A stretch of 64,000 nt of DNA. Source: Phycisphaerales bacterium (GTDB lineage Bacteria > Planctomycetota > Phycisphaerae > Phycisphaerales > UBA1924). Each line of letters opens with the position of its first letter. Within the stretch, counting starts at the first letter, position 1. Positions 16,595 through 25,951 of this stretch are shown here, one piece after another. Where the stretch lies: assembly GCA_022843045.1 (NCBI GenBank), contig JALHOJ010000002.1:17680-81679 (forward strand), read 5' to 3'. The notes beneath the pieces are model-generated. The model did not search any database, was not told the DNA's origin, and saw only the letters and a list, made by a program, of their open reading frames with translations. The position numbers and the translations under genes are program-made.

Positions 16595-18391
16595 ATGGCG
16601 CAACGCAACGTGTACTTGGAAACGTTTGGCTGTCAGATGAACGAGCTCGACAGCGAGCTGGTGGCGGGGCAGTTACGCGCGCTGGGGTACAAGTTTGTCC
16701 CCACCAGCGAGCAGGCCGACGTCGTGCTGTACAACACCTGTTCGGTGCGAGAGCACGCGGAGCAGAAGGTCTGGAGCCGGCTGGGAGAGCTGCGGCTGCG
16801 CAAGCAGCAGGAACCGACGCTGGTGGTGGGGGTGCTGGGGTGCATGGCGGAACGCGATGGGGTGGACCTCATCAAGCGGATGCCGGTGGTGGATGTGTTG
16901 TGCGGGCCGGGGGAGCTGGACAAGTTGCCGGGGCTCTTGGACAACGCGGTGCGGACTAATGAGAGCTTGGTGGGTGAGCTCGCGTCGGGTACCTCGGCTC
17001 TCCGAGCCGGGCGAGCGACGGATGAGCCCGTTGTCGTGAGTGCCGGACAAGTGGCGCTGCAGGGCAGTGCGTCGCGGCGAAGTTCCACGCTGGCGGCGGC
17101 GGAGGACACGCTGGAGATGCTGGACTTGTCGCGGGCGATTTCGCCGGTGGATGAGGGTGGCTTGTTGGAAGAAGCGAGCGTTGATGGTGAGTCGACCGGG
17201 GCGGCGCGCCCCGGCTCACGAACCAGCGCGTACGTCCGCATCACGCGGGGGTGCAACAAGTTCTGCACGTACTGCGTCGTGCCCTTTACACGCGGGGCCG
17301 AGATTCATCGTCCGCCCGAGCACATCATCGATGAGTGCAAGAAGCTCGCCGACAGCGGCGTGATCGAGATCACGCTCCTGGGGCAGACCGTCAACCACTA
17401 TCGCTTCGAGCACGGCGCGGCGGTCACGGTCAACGGCGTGGTGCAGCCGCAGAAGGGGCGTTCGTACAAGGGCGGGCATCGGCGTGATCCGTTCGCGGGC
17501 GAGTCCGTCACGACGTTTGCCGATCTGCTGCGCCGGATACACGATGAAGTGCCGGCGATCCAGCGGCTGCGGTTCGTCACCAGTTATCCGCGTGACTTTG
17601 GCGATGACGTCCTCGAAGTGATGCGCGATCATCCGCGGATGTGCCGGTATCTGCACGTGCCGGCCCAATCGGGCAGCAATCGGCTCTTGCAGATGATGAA
17701 CCGCGGGTACAGCGTCGAGGAGTATCTGGAGTTTCTCGATCGGGCCAAGCAGTACTTGCACCAGCCCGAGATCGGCCGCCCGTTGACCACGTCGGGCGAC
17801 TTCATCATCGGTTTCCCCTCCGAAACCGACGAGGACTTTGAACTGACCAAGGACCTGGTGCGCCGAGCTCGCTACAAGAACGCGTTCATCTTCAAGTACT
17901 CGCCTCGGCCGGGTACGCCGGCGTTCGACAAGCTCGCGGATGATGTGCCCGAAGCCGTGAAGCGCCGACGCAACAACGAGTTGCTTGCGCTGCAGACCGA
18001 GATCAGTCATCAGATCAGTCTGGAGCAGGTCGGCAGCACATTCGATGTCATGGTCGAAGGCCTTTCGCCCAAGAGCCTGCGAAAGCGGGGCGTGACGCAA
18101 GGCCAACGCCGCGCGGCGGGGCAAGTCGCGATCACGATCAGTGGCCGACGGCTGGCATCAGGACTTGAAGAAGACCATGTCGGCGCGTGCTCGGCGAGTG
18201 GCGCGAACGTGCTCACGCCCGCGTTCGAGGACGACGGTGAGACTGTGCAGTTGTCATGCCGGACGGATGGGGACTTGATCGTCTTTGTCGAGGTGCCTCG
18301 CGCGTCGGCAAAGGGAATGCTGGGGCGGATTGTGCGGGTGCGGGTGGATGGGGCGGACAATTTGTCGTTGCATGGGGCGGTGGTGGGGTAG
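16595..18391 (+). CDS. miaB: tRNA-2-methylthio-N6-dimethylallyladenosine synthase, enlarged
   Basis: Radical SAM methylthiotransferase that modifies A37 of tRNAs reading U-starting codons. 598 residues from ATG, against about 440-475 usually. The N-terminal cluster cysteines are Cys13 (FGCQMNE), Cys49 (NTCSVRE) and Cys83 (GCMAERD). The radical SAM motif CNKFCTYC gives Cys220, 224 and 227. A TRAM-like domain ends the protein. Extra segments lie between the N-terminal domain and the SAM motif (about 125-215), after GQTVNHYRF, and in the TRAM region. The first contains two DNA palindromes translated in frame (16994-17008 and 17196-17219; see findings). The core residues are all intact, so the enzyme is probably active. 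Confidence 0.94.
   Translation: MAQRNVYLETFGCQMNELDSELVAGQLRALGYKFVPTSEQADVVLYNTCSVREHAEQKVWSRLGELRLRKQQEPTLVVGVLGCMAERDGVDLIKRMPVVDVLCGPGELDKLPGLLDNAVRTNESLVGELASGTSALRAGRATDEPVVVSAGQVALQGSASRRSSTLAAAEDTLEMLDLSRAISPVDEGGLLEEASVDGESTGAARPGSRTSAYVRITRGCNKFCTYCVVPFTRGAEIHRPPEHIIDECKKLADSGVIEITLLGQTVNHYRFEHGAAVTVNGVVQPQKGRSYKGGHRRDPFAGESVTTFADLLRRIHDEVPAIQRLRFVTSYPRDFGDDVLEVMRDHPRMCRYLHVPAQSGSNRLLQMMNRGYSVEEYLEFLDRAKQYLHQPEIGRPLTTSGDFIIGFPSETDEDFELTKDLVRRARYKNAFIFKYSPRPGTPAFDKLADDVPEAVKRRRNNELLALQTEISHQISLEQVGSTFDVMVEGLSPKSLRKRGVTQGQRRAAGQVAITISGRRLASGLEEDHVGACSASGANVLTPAFEDDGETVQLSCRTDGDLIVFVEVPRASAKGMLGRIVRVRVDGADNLSLHGAVVG
17196..17219 (-). repeat. Palindrome family C copy inside miaB
   Basis: Perfect 7-bp stem CGGGGCG/CGCCCCG with loop CGC, then GTGAGC on this strand. 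It encodes GAARPGS in MiaB. The match to 59379-59402 is 22 of 24. Confidence 0.8.
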
Positions 18392-18525
18392 CGGGTTTGG
18401 GGCGGCTGGTGGAACCCGGGGCTTGCGCCTTTCGGTTCTTCTGAAACTCTGGGCGTCGGCGAGCGAACAATGCAGCGACCGGGAGCGTCCTTTGTTCAAA
18501 GGCTTTCCCGGCCCAAGGAGTTCGC

Positions 18526-20382
18526 ATGGCCAGTTTCCGCTCGCGTGGGTTCTCGCTCGTTGCTCTTACCTTGATCGCTGGTCTGGCCGTCGCGCCGGCG
18601 CAGACATTCGCGCAGGACGCCGCGACCGACAAGGCCGCTGCTGCGGAGACCGGGGAGCGGACGCGCGTCGGCCGGATTGACATCGAAGGCAAGCTGCTCG
18701 AGCGTCTGCCCGAGATGTCAGTGATTCTGGGCGGCAGCGAAGAGCTGACCCTCCGCAGCGTCGTCGACGCAATCGACAACGCGGCGAACGACGATGACAT
18801 CGACGCCCTCATGATCCGCCTGAAGGACGCAACGATCACCGCGACCCAGGTGCAGGAACTGGGCGCGGCGATGAAGCGATTCCGCGACGCGGGCAAGAAG
18901 ATCCACGTCTTCAGCGAGGCATACGGCCCGACCGAGCTCATGCTCGGCGCATATGCCGACGAAGTGATCGCGCAGAGCGGCGGGCCTGTGATGCTGCCGG
19001 GCCTGTACATGGAAGAGATGTTCCTCGCCGACACGCTCGCGTGGGCGGGCATCAAGGCCAACATGGTGCAGGTGGGCGACTACAAGGGCGCGAGCGAGCA
19101 GATGAGCCGCAACAAGCCCAGCCCGCAGTGGGATCAGAACATCAATCAGTTGCTCGACAGCATGTACGCGAACCTGCGGGCACCCATGCTCTCGGGGCGC
19201 AGGCTCAGCGAAACGCAGCTCGACAGCGCGATGAAGGACCTCTGGCTCGCGCAGGCCGATGACGCCAAGCAGGCGGGCCTTGTGGACAGCGTGATCGACC
19301 TGCCCACGATGACGCAGCACTTCCGGGCACAGTACTCCGCACCAATCGCCTGGAACACCAAGCTCGTCGAGGCCCCCAAGGCCGAGATGGACTTCAGCAA
19401 CCCCTTCGCGATGCTCAGCATGCTGGGCAAGAAGCCCGAGTACAAGACCAACGGACCCACCATCGGCGTCGTGCACATCGATGGCCCGATCATGGACGGC
19501 GACAGCAGCGGCGGCAGCCCCTTTGGCGGCGGCCCCAGCGTCGGCAGCCGCACGATCCGCAACAGCCTCGAAGACCTGCTCAAGAACGACGACATCAAGG
19601 GCGTGATCCTGCGGATCAACTCGCCAGGCGGCAGCGCGACGGCGAGCGAAGTGATCTGGCAGGGCGTGCAGCGTGTCGCGGAGAAAAAGCCGGTGTGGGT
19701 GAGCGTGGGCAGCATGGCCGCGAGCGGGGGCTACTACATCGCCGTCGCTGGGGACAGGATTTACGTGAACCCCAGCAGCATCGTCGGCTCCATCGGCGTG
19801 GTGGGCGGCAAGATGAGCATGCAAGGTCTGTACGACAAGCTGAAAGTGGGCGTCGTGGGTCGCAGTCGTGGCCCTCGCGCGGAGATGTTCGCCAGCGGCA
19901 GTGATTGGAGCGAGCAGGACGTCGCGGAAGTGCGTCGCAAGATGACGGAGACTTACGACCTGTTCACCGGGCGCGTCAGCAGCGGTCGCAAGGGCATCGA
20001 TCTGTCGAAGACGGCTGAGGGCCGGCTATTCACGGGCGACAAGGCCTTGGGCCTGAAGATGGCCGACGCAGTGGGCGGGCTTGATGACGCCCTGCGCGAC
20101 ATGGGCAAGGAACTGGGCCTCGCGGACTTTGACGTGCGCGATTACCCCGCTCCGCGATCCTTCGAAGAAGTGCTCAAGGAGTCCTTGGGCGGCATGGTCG
20201 CGGCCCCGGGAGCCGGCGTGGCTGGGCACGGCGCGCTGTCGCAGAACCAGTTGTTCGCCGCGATCCGCGCGATCGTGGGCGAGCGGGCGTACTCGCAGAT
20301 TGAGGGCCAACTGACGGGGATGATGCAGCTTCGCGAGGGCAAGGTGCTGCTGATGTCGCCGACGGCGTTGGTGTTCAAGTGA
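18526..20382 (+). CDS. sppA: Signal peptide peptidase SppA, long (double S49 domain) form
   Basis: Membrane or periplasmic serine protease that degrades cleaved signal peptides. 618 residues with a signal sequence ending near residue 29. Two S49 repeats: the first carries the general-base lysine (VGDYKGASEQMSR, Lys187), the second the nucleophile (SMAASGGYYIA, Ser400), the Ser-Lys dyad split seen in E. coli SppA. A good Shine-Dalgarno AAGGAG at 18515-18520 sits five bases before the ATG. A 14-bp palindrome CCTTTGTTCAAAGG at 18489-18502 lies just upstream and could be an operator. The transcript ends at a bidirectional hairpin shared with the next gene. Confidence 0.95.
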   Translation: MASFRSRGFSLVALTLIAGLAVAPAQTFAQDAATDKAAAAETGERTRVGRIDIEGKLLERLPEMSVILGGSEELTLRSVVDAIDNAANDDDIDALMIRLKDATITATQVQELGAAMKRFRDAGKKIHVFSEAYGPTELMLGAYADEVIAQSGGPVMLPGLYMEEMFLADTLAWAGIKANMVQVGDYKGASEQMSRNKPSPQWDQNINQLLDSMYANLRAPMLSGRRLSETQLDSAMKDLWLAQADDAKQAGLVDSVIDLPTMTQHFRAQYSAPIAWNTKLVEAPKAEMDFSNPFAMLSMLGKKPEYKTNGPTIGVVHIDGPIMDGDSSGGSPFGGGPSVGSRTIRNSLEDLLKNDDIKGVILRINSPGGSATASEVIWQGVQRVAEKKPVWVSVGSMAASGGYYIAVAGDRIYVNPSSIVGSIGVVGGKMSMQGLYDKLKVGVVGRSRGPRAEMFASGSDWSEQDVAEVRRKMTETYDLFTGRVSSGRKGIDLSKTAEGRLFTGDKALGLKMADAVGGLDDALRDMGKELGLADFDVRDYPAPRSFEEVLKESLGGMVAAPGAGVAGHGALSQNQLFAAIRAIVGERAYSQIEGQLTGMMQLREGKVLLMSPTALVFK

Positions 20383-20428
20383 TCGAGACGGACCTGTGAT
20401 CAAGGGTTCGAAGTCATCAGAAAATGAC

Positions 20429-20456
20429 AAAGGCCGCGGTGCAAGCCGCGGCCTTT
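20429..20456. terminator. Bidirectional terminator between sppA and PEP-CTERM-like gene
   Basis: Perfect 11-bp stem AAAGGCCGCGG/CCGCGGCCTTT around a 6-base loop. It has T/A bases on both sides and lies between two convergent genes, 47 bases after sppA and 25 bases after the opposing stop. Confidence 0.85.
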
Positions 20457-20480
20457 CTTCATTCTGCGAAGCGGGCGACA

Positions 20481-21152
20481 TTAGCGACGGCGACGCATCG
20501 AGAGCAGGACGCCAAGGCCCAGGGCCGCTCCTGCTGCGGGCGTCGGCACGCCGATCGTCGCGTCGTAGTTGACGTGATCGAACAGGTACGAGCCGTTGTC
20601 CCCGAAGGCGATGTGCACGCGATCGCCCGGCTGGAAGAGCGTCGTGGGGAAGGTGAAGCTGTCCAGGCGTTCATCGGCGGTTCCGACGAGAGTGACAGTG
20701 CCGACGCTGGTCGTGTTGCCTGCGATCGTGGTGAAGACCGAGATCGTCACGCCGTTGCCCGAAAGGCCGTTCGCGATCAATTCGGAACGAACGTCCACCT
20801 GCCCGATCAGCATGGGAGCGGTGGGGGCGAAGACGAGCACCGCAGCGATGCCGGGACCGGGATGGGCCCATGAGCCGTTGAAGGTTGCCGGGCCCGCCGC
20901 GCCGGCGTTGGTGCCGATGTTGTTGCGCAGGGCGAGCAGCGGCGTGCCATTTGGGAAGCCGGGTGAGTACCACTGGGTACTGTCGCTGGTCATCATGGCA
21001 CCGTTGACGCCCTGCGTCCCAAACCACTCGTTGGACGAGCTGTTGGGCGTGCTGGCGTTGGCGTCGAGCCAGGAACGGAAGTTCACGATGTCGGCGGACG
21101 CGGCGGAAAGGCCGACGAAGCCAAGGGCGGCGATGGCGAAACACAGTCTCAT
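20481..21152 (-). CDS. Secreted protein with PEP-CTERM-like tail
   Basis: 223 residues from the ATG at 21152, chosen because GGAGG at 21159-21163 lies six bases upstream on this strand. A signal peptide (AIAALGFVGLSAASA) is followed by a beta-rich domain of about 170 residues with many Gly, Thr and Asn. The end is VPTPAAGAALGLGVLLSMRRRR, split here as VPTPAAGAALGLG and LLSMRRRR. This is the proline motif, hydrophobic helix and basic tail of PEP-CTERM sorting signals in planctomycetes. Such proteins are thought to be processed by an exosortase at the cell surface. The core domain is not one I can name. Confidence 0.8.
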   Translation of the reverse strand: MRLCFAIAALGFVGLSAASADIVNFRSWLDANASTPNSSSNEWFGTQGVNGAMMTSDSTQWYSPGFPNGTPLLALRNNIGTNAGAAGPATFNGSWAHPGPGIAAVLVFAPTAPMLIGQVDVRSELIANGLSGNGVTISVFTTIAGNTTSVGTVTLVGTADERLDSFTFPTTLFQPGDRVHIAFGDNGSYLFDHVNYDATIGVPTPAAGAALGLGVLLSMRRRR

Positions 21153-21515
21153 CTCAATCCTCCAGTGGAGGGAGAGCATACCTCCGACGATTGAAGCATG
21201 CAAGCGATTTCAGCTGCTTTGGGGGTTCCCGGAGTTGCCGCGAGAGCGTTCTAGGACGCAAGATGAGCAAGCCATAGACAGAACCGATCACGGGCTTTCG
21301 ACGAAGCGATCAGCGAGCGAGATTCGGCTGAGAGGCGCGTTCGATGCACAACACCAAACCGCGCGACGCGGTCAGATAGGTGCGTCGCGTGGCTTGTGAG
21401 ATCGTGGATGGCTGGGCGATGGCGACCCCCTTGTAGCTTGAGGTGCTCACCGCCACAGCTAGCTGCATGCGCCACGATTTGTGGCACGTTGATCGCACCG
21501 TGTCAGCGATTGGCC
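21153..21515. other. Intergenic stretch with no supported gene
   Basis: Holds the Shine-Dalgarno site and presumably the promoter of the PEP-CTERM-like gene. Short frames on both strands show no protein-like features. A weak hairpin (GCGT-TCTAGG-ACGC, about 21247-21260) is the only structure seen. Confidence 0.5.
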
Positions 21516-21950
21516 TCAGTCCGGCGCGTTCCTGGGCGGTCCAGCGTTGAGCGCGATCATTCTTCCTGCGAGAATGAGCAAGCCACTAAGCACAGCCACG
21601 GCAGCGAGAACGACTCTGGGGGTCGGGATTGGCAAACCGCCGAGCGACTTGATGCTGAGTGAAATCACGGCAACCGCGAACGCGATCCACCGCGCGCGTG
21701 GCAATGGCCCGTAACCCTTGAACTCCCGCACGATGTGCCAACCGGAGAACGCGCAGAGGAGAAGTGTGATGATCGCGTCATGCAGCGGGCGATTGCTCCC
21801 ACGGGTTGCGAGCGCGAGAAACGCCATCACAAAGAACAGGCCAACGCTCCCTAGCATCAGGCTCAGGCTATAGGCAGCCTGTTCAATGACTGACAACTTC
21901 GAGACATCCGCGTGAAATTCTCTTGGCAATTCGCAACTCCCCCGACACAT
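21516..21950 (-). CDS. Hypothetical four-helix membrane protein
   Basis: 144 residues from the ATG at 21950 (a TTG four codons upstream is possible). After a polar N-terminus of about 25 residues there are four hydrophobic segments: around LMLGSVGLFFVMAFLALAT, then IITLLLCAFSGWHIV, then WIAFAVAVISLSI, then VVLAAVAVLSGLLILAG. The loops are short. No family was recognised. The gene stands alone between the PEP-CTERM-like gene and acnA, on the same strand as both. Confidence 0.6.
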   Translation of the reverse strand: MCRGSCELPREFHADVSKLSVIEQAAYSLSLMLGSVGLFFVMAFLALATRGSNRPLHDAIITLLLCAFSGWHIVREFKGYGPLPRARWIAFAVAVISLSIKSLGGLPIPTPRVVLAAVAVLSGLLILAGRMIALNAGPPRNAPD

Positions 21951-22059
21951 CGATTCAGCCAAGTGTGATTCGGAAGATCGACAGATTCAATCGCCAGCGC
22001 AGGAACTCGACGCTGATGAACCGCGCCGAACGTCTGGCGATCGCAATCTGTCCTTGGTC

Positions 22060-24861
22060 TTACACACCCACTGCCACTTTCCCGCCCGTCTTGCTCTCAT
22101 TGAGCAACCGCCGCAGCACCGTGTGCAGCACCCCGCCATTCTTGTAGTACTCTGCTTCGACGGGCGTGTCGATGCGGCACAGGGCCGTGAACTCGGTCTT
22201 CTTGCCCGAGGGGTGCGTCGCGACGATCTTCACGTCGCAGCGGGGTGTCACGAGGCCGTCGGGGCTCGCCGTGAGGTGGATGTCGAAAGTCTCTTCGCCC
22301 GTCAGGCCCAGGCTCGCAGCGTTCTGACCGTCCTTGTAATTCAGTGGCAGAACGCCCATGCCCACGAGGTTGCTGCGGTGGATGCGCTCGAAGCTCTCGC
22401 TGATGACGGCCTTCACACCCAGCAGCAGTGTCCCCTTCGCCGCCCAGTCGCGGCTGGAACCCATGCCATAGTCCTTGCCGCCCAGCACGACCAGAGGCGT
22501 GCCTTCCTTCTTGTAGTTCTGGCTGGCGTCGAAGATCGCGCTCACTTTGTTGCCACCGGTCTTGCTGAAGTCGGTGGTCCACCAGCCTTCCTTGATCTTT
22601 CCGCCCTCAACCGCAAGCTTGTTCTTGACTCGCACGTTCGCAAACGTGCCGCGGGTCATGACGCGGTCGTTCCCGCGGCGGCTGCCGTAGCTGTTGAAGT
22701 CGTGCTTGGGCACGCCCAGGGTCTTGAGGTATTCGCCCGCGGGGCTCGCCGCGGCGATGTCGCCCGCGGGAGAGATGTGGTCGGTGGTGATGCTGTCGCC
22801 CACGTTCACGAGGCAGCGAGCACTCTTGATCGCGCCGATCTTGGAAGCGTCGGGCGTGGGGCTCATGCCTTGGAAGTACGGCGGGTGCTGGATGTACGTG
22901 GACTTGTCGTTCCACTTGTACTGGTCGCTCTTGCTGACGGGCACCTTGTTCCACGTGTCGTTAGCCGTGAAGACCTGGCCGTACTGCCGCTTGAACTGGC
23001 CCGGCTCGATGCACTTGGCCTTGAGTTCCTGAATCTCGGCGTTGCTGGGCCAGATGTCCTTGAGGAACACAGGCTTGCCGTCCTTGCTCGTGCCCAGCGG
23101 TTCGGTCGCGAGATCGATGGCGACGCTTCCGGCGATGGCATACGCGACGCACAGGGGCGGGCTCGCAAGGTAGTTGGCCTTGACGCTCTGGTGGACGCGG
23201 CCTTCGAAGTTGCGGTTGCCGGAGAGCACGCTGGCGACGATCAGGTCGCCTTCCTTGATGGCGGCTTCGACTTCATCGGGCAGCGGGCCGCTGTTGCCGA
23301 TGCACGTCGTGCAGCCGTAACCCACGGTGAAAAAGCCGCAAGCGTCGAGGTCCTCAGTGAGGCCGCCCTTGTTGAGGTATTCGGTGACGACGGTGCTGCC
23401 CGGGGCGAGGCTGGTCTTGACCCAGGGCTTGCGCGTGAGGCCCAGGGCGCGGGCCTTGCGAGCAACGAGCCCCGCAGCGATCAGCACGTCAGGGTTGCTG
23501 GTGTTGGTGCAGCTGGTGATCGCAGCGATGACGACGGCGCCATGCGTGATCGTGTTGGAAGACTTGCCGGCGGGGGCAGGCGTCATCGGCCCGCTTTGGA
23601 CCTCGCCCTTGGCGTTGAAAATCTTCTCGAAGGGCAAGCCAAAGCTCGTGTTGCCCAGTGGCGCGCCCAGACTCTTGAGGAACTCAGCCTTGATGTTCTT
23701 GAGCTCCACGCGGTCCTGCGGGCGCTTGGGGCCGGCCATGCTGGGTTGGACGGTGGAGAGGTCGAGCTCGAGCACGTCGGTGTACTCGGGCTCGGGACTG
23801 CCGGGCGTCCAGAACATGCCCTGGGCCTTGCAGTAGGCCTCCACGAGCGCGACGGTTTCTTCATCGCGACCGGTGAACCGCAGGTAATCGAGCGTCACGC
23901 TGTCAATCGGGAAGAACCCGATCGTCGCGCCGTACTCGGGAGCCATGTTACCGATCGTCGCGCGATCGGGCACACTCAGGGCGGCGATGCCATCGCCAAA
24001 GAACTCGACAAACTTATCAACGACGCCCTTCTTGCGGAGGATCTGCGTGACGGTGAGGACGAGGTCGGTCGCCGTCGCGCCTTCAGGCATCTTGCCCTTG
24101 AGGCGGAAGCCGATCACGTCGGGCGTGAGCATGTAAATGGGCTGGCCCAGCATCACGGCCTCGGCCTCGATGCCGCCCACGCCCCAGCCGACGACGCCCA
24201 AACCATTCACCATCGTGGTGTGGCTGTCGGTGCCGACGCAGGAGTCGGGATAGGCGACGGTCGCGCCGTCCAGGGGCTTGGTCCACACGCCCTTGGCGAG
24301 GTACTCGAGGTTGACCTGGTGCACGATGCCCGTCGCGGGCGGCACGCAGCGGAAGTTGCTCAGGCTCTGCTGGCCCCACTTGAGGAACTCGTACCGCTCG
24401 TTGTTGCGCTCGAATTCGCGGTTGGCGTTGATCGTCAGGGCGTTCTTGGTGCCGAATGCGTCCACCTGCACGCTGTGGTCGATGACAAGGTCACACGGCA
24501 CGAGCGGGTTGATTGCGTTCGCATCGCCGCCCATCGCCTTCATCGCGTCGCGCATCGCGGCGAGGTCCACCACACAAGGCACGCCCGTGAAGTCCTGCAA
24601 CACAACGCGGGCGGGCATAAAGGGGATTTCTTCCTTCACCGGGCTCTTGGCGTTGTAGTTGGCAAGGCCCACGACATCGTCGTCGGTGACGATGAAGCCG
24701 TCGACGTTGCGGAGCATGGCTTCGAGGAGCACCTTGATCGAATAGGGCAGTTTGTCAAGGTGTCCGATCTTCTGTTGTTTGAGGGCATCAAGGGCGAAGT
24801 AGGTGTAGCTGCCGTGCTTGGTGGTGAGGGTCTTGCGAGAGTTGAATGGGTTCGAGGGCAT
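22060..24861 (-). CDS. acnA: Aconitate hydratase A
   Basis: Isomerises citrate to isocitrate in the TCA cycle with a [4Fe-4S] cluster. 933 residues from the ATG at 24861 ([12 protein letters not shown]), slightly longer than E. coli AcnA (891). The cluster ligands are Cys451 ([10 protein letters not shown]) and Cys517/Cys520 (CTTCIGNSG). The C-terminal swivel domain has [12 protein letters not shown] with the active-site Ser-Arg. A LysR-type regulator gene ends 115 bases upstream on the same strand, which suggests but does not prove specific control. The enzyme works upstream of the succinate dehydrogenase also encoded in this window. Confidence 0.97.
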   Translation of the reverse strand: MPSNPFNSRKTLTTKHGSYTYFALDALKQQKIGHLDKLPYSIKVLLEAMLRNVDGFIVTDDDVVGLANYNAKSPVKEEIPFMPARVVLQDFTGVPCVVDLAAMRDAMKAMGGDANAINPLVPCDLVIDHSVQVDAFGTKNALTINANREFERNNERYEFLKWGQQSLSNFRCVPPATGIVHQVNLEYLAKGVWTKPLDGATVAYPDSCVGTDSHTTMVNGLGVVGWGVGGIEAEAVMLGQPIYMLTPDVIGFRLKGKMPEGATATDLVLTVTQILRKKGVVDKFVEFFGDGIAALSVPDRATIGNMAPEYGATIGFFPIDSVTLDYLRFTGRDEETVALVEAYCKAQGMFWTPGSPEPEYTDVLELDLSTVQPSMAGPKRPQDRVELKNIKAEFLKSLGAPLGNTSFGLPFEKIFNAKGEVQSGPMTPAPAGKSSNTITHGAVVIAAITSCTNTSNPDVLIAAGLVARKARALGLTRKPWVKTSLAPGSTVVTEYLNKGGLTEDLDACGFFTVGYGCTTCIGNSGPLPDEVEAAIKEGDLIVASVLSGNRNFEGRVHQSVKANYLASPPLCVAYAIAGSVAIDLATEPLGTSKDGKPVFLKDIWPSNAEIQELKAKCIEPGQFKRQYGQVFTANDTWNKVPVSKSDQYKWNDKSTYIQHPPYFQGMSPTPDASKIGAIKSARCLVNVGDSITTDHISPAGDIAAASPAGEYLKTLGVPKHDFNSYGSRRGNDRVMTRGTFANVRVKNKLAVEGGKIKEGWWTTDFSKTGGNKVSAIFDASQNYKKEGTPLVVLGGKDYGMGSSRDWAAKGTLLLGVKAVISESFERIHRSNLVGMGVLPLNYKDGQNAASLGLTGEETFDIHLTASPDGLVTPRCDVKIVATHPSGKKTEFTALCRIDTPVEAEYYKNGGVLHTVLRRLLNESKTGGKVAVGV

Positions 24862-24976
24862 GGGGGGTCCTTGGGGAGTGGATCGGAACAATGCAAGCGT
24901 ACCAGTCCATCGGCATGAATCGAATCGATCAGGATTACGTCTTCGGTAACTTGTAATTATGGCGTCCGTGCGGCAG

Positions 24977-25888
24977 TCAGGCCCGCCGGGGCTTGCTGGC
25001 GCGGGCGGCCTGCTGGAGCGACCGCTCAAACTGTTGCACGGCGGGGCTGGGCTGGCGATCGCTCCTGCGGACGACGGCGAGCTTGCGGGTGAGTTTGGAG
25101 TCCTTGCACGCCACGCCCTCCCCCGGCTTGAGTGCAAAGCGAGAGACGAAGCCAATGCCGATCCCCGCCGCGACCATGCCCTTGATGCCTTCGATCGAGC
25201 GCAGTTCCATCACGTAGTGCAGCGTCACGCCCGCGCGGGCCGCGGCTTGATCGATGACGCTTCGGACCGCGCTGCCAGCTTCAAAGCCGACGACAGGCAT
25301 GCCGGCGATGTCCTTCCAGCGGAAGGGTTCGCTGGCGGGCCACGCCACTTTCGAGCCGGAACGTTTGGGTGGCGCGATCAATCGCAATTCATCGTCGACC
25401 AGTTCGAGCGTCAGCAGGTCGCTCTTCTCCGGAAGGGTGAGCGGGAGCGTGACGATGCCAAGATCGAGTTCGCCCAGGGCCACGGCTTGGGCAACTTGCG
25501 TGCTACCGGCTTCGCGAATCGAGAACGTGAGCGCCGGGTGGCTCTCGCGGACGCTATGGATCACGGGGGGCAGCAGGTACGTGATCGCGGTCGCCCCGCC
25601 ACCCACGCGGATGGTGCCGCGTTCCAGGCCCAGCAATTCGCGCACGCTTCGGGTTGCCGCGTCGGCCTCGCGGAGCGCGGCCTCGGCGTGCTGGAGGAAG
25701 ACCTTGCCAGCGTCGGTGAGGGCGACGCCCTTGCCGGTGCGGTCGAGCAGTGGGGCACCCAGTTCGGCTTCGAGCTTGCGGACCATCGCGGAAAGTGCGG
25801 GTTGCGTCACGCCCAGTTGGCGAGCCGCGCGGGTCATGTGCAGGTGCTGGGCGATGGCCTTGAAGTAGCGGAGGGTCGTGAGTTCCAC
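24977..25888 (-). CDS. LysR-family transcriptional regulator
   Basis: 303 residues. The N-terminal winged HTH (about 2-60) reads [21 protein letters not shown] followed by [18 protein letters not shown]; split, both halves match LysR regulators. The effector-binding domain covers about 90-295 and has the usual [17 protein letters not shown] start. The ligand cannot be read from sequence. The closest relatives by eye are CynR/CbbR-like. The gene lies upstream of acnA in the same direction, rather than divergent as is typical for LysR targets. Confidence 0.93.
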   Translation of the reverse strand: MELTTLRYFKAIAQHLHMTRAARQLGVTQPALSAMVRKLEAELGAPLLDRTGKGVALTDAGKVFLQHAEAALREADAATRSVRELLGLERGTIRVGGGATAITYLLPPVIHSVRESHPALTFSIREAGSTQVAQAVALGELDLGIVTLPLTLPEKSDLLTLELVDDELRLIAPPKRSGSKVAWPASEPFRWKDIAGMPVVGFEAGSAVRSVIDQAAARAGVTLHYVMELRSIEGIKGMVAAGIGIGFVSRFALKPGEGVACKDSKLTRKLAVVRRSDRQPSPAVQQFERSLQQAARASKPRRA

Positions 25889-25951
25889 AGGGCAAGCGTA
25901 CGAGAAGCCGAGCGGCGACTTTGGGCAGCGACCGCGCCGCTTGCCGAAGCA

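Noticed and set aside
21251..21498. Short frames in the gap before the membrane protein at 21516
   Set aside because: No start signal, no hydrophobic or domain pattern, and several overlapping frames of similar quality.
22054..24918. Long open frame opposite acnA (954 codons)
   Set aside because: Antisense of a complete aconitase. No domain is recognisable and the composition is dominated by His/Val/Ala/Asp.
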